Position numbers and translations under genes: made by a program
The notes under the pieces: generated by a model
Told to the model about the DNA's origin: nothing
Databases searched by the model: none
What the model saw: only the letters and a program-made list of their open reading frames with translations
NCBI GenBank assembly: GCA_023264915.1
Contig: JAHFUU010000220.1
Location: 1 to 5,415 of the forward strand
DNA from: Microthrixaceae bacterium
GTDB taxonomy: Bacteria; Actinomycetota; Acidimicrobiia; Acidimicrobiales; Acidimicrobilacustridaceae
DNA length: 5,415 nucleotides
Direction of reading: 5' to 3'
Shown here: positions 1-5,415 of the stretch, piece after piece
Numbering within the stretch: position 1 is the stretch's first letter
How the letters are laid out: every line of letters begins with the position of its first letter

Positions 1-741
1 GACATCTGACCCCAAACGAAGGTACGGTCGGCCACGAGCGGGAACTGATAGGCCTTCATTGATCGCTCCATGCTGCAAGACCACGCTGTCTATCCCCCGG
101 CCGCGAGCCGCGATGCAACAAAGGCCGGCATCCCAAAGGTGGTCGCTGCAAGTGACGACTACCTCGGGTTCCAGCTCATCGAGAAGCCGCGATATCGAGG
201 TCTCAAGTGAGTCGACTCGGCGGAAGTAGCTGTCAAGGAATCCCCTTGGTGGGAGCGTCCCATCGCCGGCGACGTCACGGAGATCGCTGGTGAATGCCCG
301 CCACCGCCGTCGTGGTCGCCACGCGTGCTTCGCCACTGCGGAGAAGTACTGACGGGCGCCGTGGGGTTCTCTGAAGCCAGACGAAGCAACCGATTGGTCC
401 GGGAGATGCAGTTGGAGGGCGAGGAGCGGCTCCGCTGCGCTGCCGGCCGGAAGGGGGAACCAGCAAAGCACTGCGGCCTTCGACGAGGCGGGTCACCGGC
501 CACCGGATCGACCCGGCACGACGATCTGGCGGCCCCAACGACCTAGCTCGGCCCAACGCGTGAGTGACGGTCGTGTCGAGAGTGTTCGACTGCTGCGAAA
601 GAGCGACCAGCGGAGGCATTCGGCAAACTCGTGGCCCGCGAACAAAGGATCTGACAGGCTCACCCATTGCAGCCATGCCGCCTCAAGCTGAGACAGTCGT
701 TGACCGAAGCATAGAATCTCATCGCTTTCCCCTGCGTTCAA
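1..741 (-). pseudogene. Interrupted surface-carbohydrate biosynthesis / GT-B-like gene (3' end outside window)
   Basis: Reading the minus strand with codons ending on positions divisible by three gives a protein-like frame from about 741 down to 58. Its clearest part (about 240-60) reads SISRLLDELEPEVVVTC, then SDHLWDAGLCC, then GIDSVVLQHGAI. That is the helix / beta-strand / 'QHG' pattern seen in GT-B-like glycosyl- or glycerophosphotransferases and related surface-polysaccharide proteins. After HGAINE (codons ending near 55) the sense moves to another frame, AYQFPLVADRTFVWGQM, which matches the usual 'ADxxxvWG' continuation and has many more G/C third positions than the unshifted frame. Dropping one G of the GGCC at 51-54 restores continuity. 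A TGA at 493-495 interrupts the same frame, and CGA (Arg) would be one transition away. Upstream, 741-496 still looks protein-like (EILCFGQRLSQLEAAW, LSDPLFAGHEFAE) but has no ATG, only a TTG at 741-739. In 500-600 an alternative frame has equal or better third-position G+C, so a further frame change is possible. A shorter gene starting at GTG 471-469, with GAAGG 5 nt upstream, would avoid the stop but not the frameshift. Either decay or assembly error could explain this. The exact family is uncertain. Confidence 0.6.
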
Positions 742-801
742 GGGAAGAGGTGCCTGATCTGGATGGGGATCAGCATGCAGCGATTCGCGTCACGCGCCCC
801 G

Positions 802-807
802 TAGAGT
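802..807 (+). promoter_or_regulatory. Candidate -10 box (TAGAGT) for the acetyltransferase gene
   Basis: TAGAGT fits the TANNNT -10 pattern common in Actinomycetota. Its last base is 6 nt before the GTG at 814, so transcription would start at or next to that codon and give a leaderless mRNA. No convincing -35 hexamer lies 16-19 nt upstream. A six-base match with three free positions is weak evidence by itself. Confidence 0.25.
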
Positions 808-813
808 CTTGGC

Positions 814-1449
814 GTGCTAAGTGAATCGCGTATGCCGTTGAGGGCGCTCCGGGCCCCCAAGTCCGCCGCGAACCTCATCGTCGACTGGACACTAGCGCCG
901 CGACTCGCGCGCTTTCTTGGGGTTGAAGTCGGGGATGGCTGTCGTTTCATTGGGTTCCCGGAGGTGCGGCGGGCAGATTCGTCACAGATCCGGCTCGGTA
1001 ACAGGGTGTTGCTTAACAGCCGTCCAGGTTCGAACGAGGCCGGCATCTCCCACCGAACCATTCTCGCGGCGACTCGACCCGGAAGCCGCATCTGCATCGG
1101 TGACGATACAGCGGTGTCAGGAGTCTCGATAGTCGCCCATCGCTCAGTTGTCATCGGGAAACGTGTGCTGCTGGGAGCGGGTGCCTGCATCTGGGACACG
1201 GACTTTCACCCCACCGCGGCCGATGCCCGGCGACTCGACGCGACTCGCGGTGCAAGATCGGCACCAGTTCTCATCGGCGATGACGTATTCATCGGTGCCC
1301 GCGCTTTGGTACTCAAAGGAGTTTCGATCGGCGCCAGGGCCCTCGTGGGTGCTGGGGCCGTCGTCACCCATCATGTGCCTTCGGATTGCACAGTGGTGGG
1401 CAACCCGGCGCAGGTCGTCCGCTCGGGGGACCCAGCACTCCGCGACTGA
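814..1449 (+). CDS. Hexapeptide-repeat O-acetyltransferase (WbbJ/maltose acetyltransferase-like)
   Basis: This is probably an acetyl-CoA-dependent O-acetyltransferase acting on a sugar of a surface glycan in the cytoplasm. From GTG 814 it is 211 aa. The body is a left-handed beta-helix built of hexapeptide turns, for example [22 protein letters not shown] and [19 protein letters not shown], followed by [15 protein letters not shown] loop carries WDTDFHP (residues 127-133); its His132 sits where the catalytic His of the xenobiotic/maltose/galactoside acetyltransferase group is found. The C-terminal VVGNPAQVV (about 194-202) is the usual family ending. The first 60 residues are helical and Arg-rich with no signal peptide. 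The start is uncertain. GTG 814 follows a candidate -10 box and would be leaderless, while ATG 832 gives a 205-aa protein beginning MPLRALRAP. Neither has a good Shine-Dalgarno sequence. It is the first plus-strand gene, 137 nt before the epimerase gene. The acceptor sugar is unknown; the fold and enzyme class are clear. Confidence 0.88.
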   Translation: MLSESRMPLRALRAPKSAANLIVDWTLAPRLARFLGVEVGDGCRFIGFPEVRRADSSQIRLGNRVLLNSRPGSNEAGISHRTILAATRPGSRICIGDDTAVSGVSIVAHRSVVIGKRVLLGAGACIWDTDFHPTAADARRLDATRGARSAPVLIGDDVFIGARALVLKGVSIGARALVGAGAVVTHHVPSDCTVVGNPAQVVRSGDPALRD

Positions 1450-1586
1450 GCTCGCCCGTCAGCGGCCGCGGGTCGTCCAGCCTTCAGGCGATCCCTCCTG
1501 CTGTGGCATCCTTGACGGCTCGGTCGATCGTCGAGCAGGCGCTTCGGGCCGCAGGCAGAACACGTCGATGGAGGCGCTCGGTCAGA
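1450..1586 (+). other. 137-nt gap between the acetyltransferase and epimerase genes
   Basis: The epimerase frame stays open through this gap, but the sequence does not look like any part of an epimerase and the Rossmann start is at 1587. A GGAGG at 1570-1574 is the only ribosome-binding candidate for the epimerase. Its spacing to the ATG is 12 nt, longer than usual. A TTGACG at 1512-1517 has no acceptable -10 box downstream. I see no clear terminator, so read-through from the acetyltransferase gene is possible. Confidence 0.4.
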
Positions 1587-2642
1587 ATGAAGAAGATCCT
1601 CATCACCGGGTCATGTGGCCTGATCGGTTCAGAGGTAGCGACGTACTTTGCCGAGCTTGGCTGGTGGGTATACGGCATCGACAACAACATGCGAGCTGAC
1701 TTCTTCGGCCCGGGTGGTGACACGAGTTGGAACAGAACGCGACTTGTCGACGCGATCGCACAATATGAGCATTACGGCGTCGACATCCGTGACCGTGAGG
1801 TGCTCATGAGCCTCGTCAATGAGTTGCGGCCCGACCTAGTCGTGCACACCGCTGCACAACCCAGCCACGACTTGGCAGCCCGCAGGCCCTTTGATGACTT
1901 CGATGTGAATGCCGTCGGAACGATGAACCTCCTCGAGGCACTTCGTCTCAACTCACCTGAGTCGGTCTTCGTCCACATGTCGACGAACAAGGTGTACGGC
2001 GACGCTCCCAACGAGTTGCCGATGGTTGAGCTGTCGACTCGTTGGGATTACGCGAATGACGAGGACCACGCGGGCGTCAACGAGACCATGCGCATCGACC
2101 GGTCTACACATTCGGTGTTCGGTGCGTCGAAGGTGGCAGCGGATGTGATGGTTCAAGAGTACGGCCGCTACTTCGGCATGCGCACGACCTGCCTTCGTGG
2201 TGGTTGCCTGACCGGGCCGAACCACTCCGGTGTCGAGCTGCACGGGTTCCTGAGCTACCTCGTGAAGGTCAACCTGGCGGGAGACCTGTACCGCATCTTC
2301 GGGTACAAAGGCAAGCAGGTGCGAGACAACATCCATTCCCATGATGTCGCACGCTTGATCGAGCTCATCTACCAACGCCCCCAAATCGGCGGGGTTTACA
2401 ACCTCGGTGGGGGACGAGAGAACTCCTGCTCTATCCTTGAGGCAATCTCGGAAGTCGAGGCCCGTACAGGCAAGGCGATGCGCCGTGAGTACGTGGACTC
2501 ACCACGAATGGGAGATCACATCTGCTACATCTCCGACCTCACCAAGACCTCCCGGGACTACCCGAACTGGAAGCCACTCATCTCGTTGACCAAGATCTTT
2601 GATGAGCTCTGTGATTCCTGGCAATCGCGCCTTCGGCGGTAG
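1587..2642 (+). CDS. NAD-dependent sugar-nucleotide epimerase, CDP-tyvelose 2-epimerase-like (extended SDR)
   Basis: A 351-aa extended short-chain dehydrogenase/reductase that should bind NAD and a nucleotide sugar in the cytoplasm. The Rossmann glycine motif is TGSCGLIGS (G8, G11, G14), and Asp32 in YGIDNN ends beta-2, favouring [11 protein letters not shown] (132-139) is shared with the CDP-tyvelose 2-epimerase RfbE. The C-terminal part has [13 protein letters not shown] and [13 protein letters not shown], typical of nucleotide-sugar SDRs. The start is ATG 1587 because MKKILITG is the canonical beginning; GGAGG at 1570-1574 lies 12 nt upstream. At the catalytic YxxxK position the sequence is VFGASK, so Phe178 stands where Tyr is expected, with Lys182 kept. 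From memory, a group of related epimerase-like proteins also has Phe here, so this may be a subfamily trait rather than a lesion. The next gene starts 6 nt after the stop. The exact substrate is unknown, and no other CDP-dideoxyhexose genes are in the window, so 2-epimerisation of CDP-paratose itself is not established. Confidence 0.88.
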   Translation: MKKILITGSCGLIGSEVATYFAELGWWVYGIDNNMRADFFGPGGDTSWNRTRLVDAIAQYEHYGVDIRDREVLMSLVNELRPDLVVHTAAQPSHDLAARRPFDDFDVNAVGTMNLLEALRLNSPESVFVHMSTNKVYGDAPNELPMVELSTRWDYANDEDHAGVNETMRIDRSTHSVFGASKVAADVMVQEYGRYFGMRTTCLRGGCLTGPNHSGVELHGFLSYLVKVNLAGDLYRIFGYKGKQVRDNIHSHDVARLIELIYQRPQIGGVYNLGGGRENSCSILEAISEVEARTGKAMRREYVDSPRMGDHICYISDLTKTSRDYPNWKPLISLTKIFDELCDSWQSRLRR

Positions 2643-2648
2643 GGTTCG

Positions 2649-3800
2649 GTGGTGCGCTCAGTCCTTGTCTCATGGACGGTCCCTCCAGTGACGACGGGTT
2701 CATCGGTCATCGTCGGGAACCTTGCGCGCCAGTTCCACCCAGAGGAGATGGTGATCGTCGGGGCAAAGCCGTGGGCCGCACCGGCTCTCGAGTGGCAGCA
2801 ACGATGGCCGCCGATCAACTACGCCAGCATCGAACCGCCACCGGCCCTTCGAGGGGGCAGATGGTTAAGGATCGGGGAGGGGCCTATCGTGCTCCTCCGC
2901 ATCCTTCAGGTCTGCAGGAAGAGCCGGGCGGAGGTTGTGCTGGCGGTCTTCCCTGACGAGGTGTATCTGACCGCCGCACTCCTCGCCAGCAAGCTGCTGC
3001 GCCTCACATTCGTGCCCTACTTCCACAACACGTTGGTGGAGAACAGGGTTGACTCGAGAATCGCGCGTTGGCTGCAACGGGCTGTCTTTGCCTCTTCACC
3101 CTTCCTGTTGGTGATCAGTGAGGGCATGCAGTGCCTGTATGCTGACCGCTATCCCGATATCGAGACACACGTAGTCCCCCACACGTTTCCAGAGGCGTTG
3201 GGCCAGGACGCGAGCTGTCCACCTGTACATATGCCCCTCAGGCTCGCGTTCTCTGGCAACGTGAACGGGGCGTGCGACGTCGCCATGGCCAACCTCGTTG
3301 CGGCCATCCAAGGTATGGATAACGTTGATTGTTCGCTCTACACGGGGTCCACCGTCGCGGCGCTTCGACGGGTCGGTGTCTCCGGCCCCAAGTTCTCGAC
3401 CAAGGAGCTGTCACGCAGGCAACTGCTCGAGTCTCTCCGCGACGCTGACGTGCTGCTGCTGCCCCACGGCTTCGGCGCTGGCCGGTCGGGCGTGGAGATG
3501 GAAACGATCTTCCCGACCAAGACGATCGAGTACCTCATCAGCGGGAGACCGATATTGGCTCACGTGCAGCCGGGGACCTTCTTGTCTGAATTCCTCACTA
3601 GCCACCAGTGCGCCTACGTCGTGCACGATCCTGACGCAGATGCACTGCGAAAGGCGCTGGAAGATCTGCGGTCAGATGGCGAGCTCAGGCATCGGCTAGT
3701 CATCAATGCCCTGCGTACGGCGATGGCCTTCCAGGGCGACCGCGTCGCCCAGGAGCTTCGCTTGCTGTTGGCACAGGCGATGATCCCCAAAGAGCAATGA
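2649..3800 (+). CDS. GT-B glycosyltransferase, GT4-like
   Basis: A 383-aa two-domain glycosyltransferase, probably transferring a sugar from a nucleotide donor to a lipid-linked or growing glycan at the inner membrane face. The N-terminal domain begins VRSVLVSWTVPP followed by a TTGSS glycine/serine loop (15-19). It then has VVLAVFPDE (F101-E104), FHNT (125-128) and VISEGM (155-160). The nucleotide-binding domain opens with LAFSGN (199-204), typical of the second Rossmann domain. The donor-site region is METIFPTKTIEYLISGRPIL, with K291 and E294. This is the 'FPxKxxEYL' variant of GT4-like enzymes, in which the spacing between acidic residues (E285 to E294) differs from the classical E-x7-E. 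No signal peptide or membrane span is evident. The GTG at 2649 is followed directly by a second GTG at 2652; it lies 6 nt after the epimerase stop, and the downstream gene overlaps it by 4 bp, so translational coupling is likely. The sugar donor cannot be predicted. Class is secure, specificity is not. Confidence 0.87.
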   Translation: MVRSVLVSWTVPPVTTGSSVIVGNLARQFHPEEMVIVGAKPWAAPALEWQQRWPPINYASIEPPPALRGGRWLRIGEGPIVLLRILQVCRKSRAEVVLAVFPDEVYLTAALLASKLLRLTFVPYFHNTLVENRVDSRIARWLQRAVFASSPFLLVISEGMQCLYADRYPDIETHVVPHTFPEALGQDASCPPVHMPLRLAFSGNVNGACDVAMANLVAAIQGMDNVDCSLYTGSTVAALRRVGVSGPKFSTKELSRRQLLESLRDADVLLLPHGFGAGRSGVEMETIFPTKTIEYLISGRPILAHVQPGTFLSEFLTSHQCAYVVHDPDADALRKALEDLRSDGELRHRLVINALRTAMAFQGDRVAQELRLLLAQAMIPKEQ

Positions 3801-4825
3801 TGGCCGGGGGTGACACTCGACCCCTGAGGGTGCTGGTCATCACCAACATGTACCCATCACAGCAGCACCCGCACTCGGGGGTGTTCGTCTCCAGGCAGGT
3901 TCGGAGTCTCGACCAGGCGGGGGTCACGACGAAGGTCATCTGCGTCGACCGGGAATCGCGACGGGGCATGTTGTCCTATGCAGGGTTGGCGCGACGGGTC
4001 CGCGATGCTTCGTCGCGCTTCCAACCAGACCTGGTCCATGTGATGTATGGGGGGATCATGGCATTGCTGGTCGCCTTCTCGCGACTTGACCAACCGGTCA
4101 TCGTGTCGTTCTGCGGGAGTGACATTCACGGCCAGCCAAATGCGCCCCCCCTCCGGCGCATGATCGCCCGAGTCGGTGTGTGGTGCTCGCGAGCGGCAGC
4201 CAAGCGGGCCTCGGGTGTAATCGTGAAGTCCGAGGAGTTGAAGGTCTGCCTGCCTGAAGTCGCATGTCCCGTGAGAGTGATTCCCAACGGGATTGATCTC
4301 GACGCCTTCCGGCCTCGCCACCCTCTGGAAGCCCGACGGGAGCTGGGCTGGTCCGAGGACGGGCTCCACGTGCTCTTCTATGACTCCTCAGATCCGCTGA
4401 AGCGAGCGGATCTGGCACGGGCAGCGTTCGCAAAGCTTCGCGGCGGCCTCCGGGCGGAACTGCACCGCATGTGGGGGATTGCCCCCGATGAAGTACCAAC
4501 ATGGCTCAACGCCTCGTCGGTGCTGCTCGTGACCTCGGCGAGGGAGGGCTCACCGAACGTCGTCAAAGAAGCGCTCGCGTGCAACGTTCCTGTGGTCAGC
4601 GTTGATGTAGGCGACGTACGCGAGCGACTCGATGGCGTGGAGTGGTGCACCATCGCCGACGACAATCCCCAGGCCCTGGCGAAGGCCATGTCAGAGCTCG
4701 GTCGGGCCCCACGCCGCACAAACGGGCGCCCTGCGGTGGAGGGCCTTCGCCTGGAAGCCGTTGCAAAGCGCATCTGTGACCTATATGAGATCGTTCGGCG
4801 AGCGCCTTCGCACTCTACAAGGTGA
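3797..4825 (+). CDS. Family 4-type glycosyltransferase
   Basis: A 342-aa retaining GT-B enzyme of the GT4 type. The N-terminal domain starts LRVLVITNMYPS, followed by HPHSGVFVSRQV, the usual acceptor-side glycine loop (G28). Next come DLVHVMYGG and SFCGSDIHG (F105-D109), close to the common 'GSD' motif. The interdomain strand VIPNGIDLDAF (161-171) is a family hallmark. In the donor domain, DPLKRADLA (K202, R203) sits where basic residues contact the donor diphosphate. REGSPNVVKEA contains a perfect E-x7-E (E250, E258), followed by CNVPVVSVDVGDV. The ATG at 3797 overlaps the previous TGA as ATGA, and a second ATG follows at 3800; either start gives essentially the same protein. It is the last plus-strand gene before the convergent amidotransferase gene. 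Together with the preceding gene it probably adds consecutive sugars to one glycan. Donor and acceptor are unknown. Confidence 0.93.
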   Translation: MMAGGDTRPLRVLVITNMYPSQQHPHSGVFVSRQVRSLDQAGVTTKVICVDRESRRGMLSYAGLARRVRDASSRFQPDLVHVMYGGIMALLVAFSRLDQPVIVSFCGSDIHGQPNAPPLRRMIARVGVWCSRAAAKRASGVIVKSEELKVCLPEVACPVRVIPNGIDLDAFRPRHPLEARRELGWSEDGLHVLFYDSSDPLKRADLARAAFAKLRGGLRAELHRMWGIAPDEVPTWLNASSVLLVTSAREGSPNVVKEALACNVPVVSVDVGDVRERLDGVEWCTIADDNPQALAKAMSELGRAPRRTNGRPAVEGLRLEAVAKRICDLYEIVRRAPSHSTR

Positions 4826-4843
4826 CCGGCCTACACCTGTTAG

Positions 4844-4885
4844 CTCGGGGGCCACGACCCTTGGCAGTTGGCTGCGGTGCCCGAG
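4844..4885. terminator. Weak candidate hairpin between convergent genes
   Basis: CTCGGG (4844-4849) and CCCGAG (4880-4885) can pair, enclosing a small GCAG-TTGG-CTGC hairpin (4864-4875). It lies just past the glycosyltransferase stop in the gap between convergent genes, where a terminator is expected. There is no T-rich tract on either strand and the 30-nt loop between the outer arms is long, so terminator function is speculative. Confidence 0.25.
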
Positions 4886-4973
4886 GAATGGTAAAGGTCA
4901 CCTTGCCTGCGATCACGTCAGAAACGGAACCCTCGCGTTGCTCCGACGCCGATGACGACAAGGCCGGTCGCCA

Positions 4974-5415
4974 TCACCAGGTGGGCGAGCGTTCCCCCGG
5001 CCTATCTGCTCGCCATCCCTCGAACATCAGAACTGACCAGAGGTGGTGACCCCATGCCGAGTCGCCTCTCGTGTGCGCGTCCCACATTCGCCCGACGATG
5101 CTGCCATCGACTTGCGTCTCGCCGGCCAACACCGGGCACAGCAGCTCGTCAGCCCAATCACGAAGGGGGCCACGCAGCCAGGTATCGATCGGGACGTCGA
5201 AGCCCTTCTTCGGTCGATCTATTAGTTCCGCTGGGATGTGCCGTCGAAGTAGTTGGCGTAGCGGCCATTTCGTCTCAACCCCGTGCGACTTGACTGAGGC
5301 CGGCAGGCCCCATACTGACTCGATCAGGTGATGGTCAAGGAACGGTAGCCGTGTCTCGAGCGAATGCGCCATGCTGGCTCGATCCACCTTCACCAAGATG
5401 TCATCAGGCAGGTAG
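4974..5415 (-). CDS. Asparagine synthase-type (AsnB-like) amidotransferase, C-terminal end only
   Basis: The frame is open to the right edge and the visible part is the last 146 residues. It starts YLPDDILVKVDRASMAHSLE, then TRLPFLDHHLIE, the highly conserved block in the ATP-pyrophosphatase (synthetase) domain of glutamine-hydrolysing asparagine synthases. It continues with KWPLRQLLRRHIP, RPKKGFDVPIDTWLRG and a C-terminal WSVLMFEGW. In RPKKGF a Lys aligns, by my reading, with the synthetase-domain Lys that contacts the adenylated intermediate in E. coli AsnB. Full-length members have about 600-650 residues, so the N-terminal glutaminase domain and the SGGxDS ATP loop lie outside the window. 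A TTG at 5396 is an internal Leu, not the start. Such genes occur in many polysaccharide clusters, where they may amidate a sugar acid or peptide rather than make free asparagine. It converges on the glycosyltransferase gene with a 148-bp gap. Confidence 0.92.
   Translation of the reverse strand, partial: YLPDDILVKVDRASMAHSLETRLPFLDHHLIESVWGLPASVKSHGVETKWPLRQLLRRHIPAELIDRPKKGFDVPIDTWLRGPLRDWADELLCPVLAGETQVDGSIVGRMWDAHTRGDSAWGHHLWSVLMFEGWRADRPGERSPTW

Noticed and set aside
275..676. Minus-strand frame of 133 codons in the left region
   Set aside because: Below position 480 a different minus-strand frame carries the recognisable VVLQHG sequence. This frame is mostly a shadow, although its 500-600 part has good third-position G+C and could belong to the damaged gene after a frame change.
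325..824. Plus-strand open frames at 325-546 and 564-824
   Set aside because: They have no start context or protein-like motifs and are antisense to the damaged minus-strand gene.
738..1199. Long minus-strand open frame opposite the acetyltransferase
   Set aside because: It lies over the hexapeptide-repeat gene, whose plus-strand translation has clear family motifs. The minus translation is low-complexity and motif-free.
1068..1250. Recurring GCGACTCG octamer (near 1068 and twice at 1229-1247)
   Set aside because: The copies fall in coding sequence at irregular spacing and reflect Ala/Arg/Asp/Thr/Leu codons rather than a repeat array.
1512..1540. TTGACG as a -35 box for the epimerase gene
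   Set aside because: No plausible -10 hexamer lies 16-19 nt downstream, so a promoter is not supported.
1386..1586. N-terminal extension of the epimerase frame
   Set aside because: The frame is open upstream, but MKKILITG at 1587 is the canonical Rossmann start. The extension is Ser/Arg-rich and overlaps the acetyltransferase.
1148..1699. Plus-strand open frame of about 183 codons spanning the acetyltransferase end, the gap and the epimerase start
   Set aside because: It overlaps two well-supported genes in another frame and its translation shows no family motif.
4822..5331. Several plus-strand frames after the second glycosyltransferase
   Set aside because: All are antisense to, or run into, the convincingly conserved AsnB-type C-terminus on the minus strand.
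5394..5396. TTG as start of a 140-codon minus-strand gene
   Set aside because: The residues before it (YLPDDI) are part of the conserved AsnB block, so this is an internal Leu codon of a longer gene cut by the window edge.

Overview
This is a high-GC window (roughly 60% G+C by eye) with GTG starts and short or overlapping gene junctions. It looks like part of a surface-polysaccharide or glycoconjugate locus. The base composition, GTG starts and a TANNNT-type -10 box placed directly before a GTG suggest Actinomycetota, but no taxonomic marker is present, so the host is an inference.

Layout. Positions 1 to about 741 (minus strand) hold a damaged gene, cut by the left edge, whose best-preserved part resembles the N-terminal half of a GT-B-like surface-carbohydrate biosynthesis protein. 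No conventional uninterrupted ORF call captures it. It has an in-frame TGA at 493-495 and a one-base frame change near 51-56. Positions 814-4825 (plus strand) hold four co-directional genes. They are a hexapeptide-repeat (left-handed beta-helix) O-acetyltransferase, an extended short-chain dehydrogenase/reductase of the CDP-tyvelose 2-epimerase type, and two GT-B glycosyltransferases of the GT4 type. The last three are tightly packed (6-nt gap, then a 4-bp ATGA overlap). From 5415 down to 4974 (minus strand) lies the C-terminal end of an asparagine synthase/AsnB-type amidotransferase, converging on the glycosyltransferases and cut by the right edge. The 148-bp convergent gap contains inverted repeats but no clear terminator.

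How the genes may work together (inference). The epimerase would supply or adjust a nucleotide sugar, the two GT4 enzymes would add sugars to a growing (probably lipid-linked) oligosaccharide at the inner face of the membrane, the acetyltransferase would O-acetylate a sugar, and the AsnB-type enzyme would amidate a sugar acid or act on a related acceptor. The donor and acceptor of each enzyme cannot be read from the sequence. No polymerase, flippase, initiating transferase, RNA gene, CRISPR array or insertion sequence is visible.

The points most worth a second look are the damaged minus-strand gene at the left and a Phe where the catalytic Tyr of the YxxxK motif is expected in the epimerase. 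I did not find convincing evidence of a wholly new kind of system.
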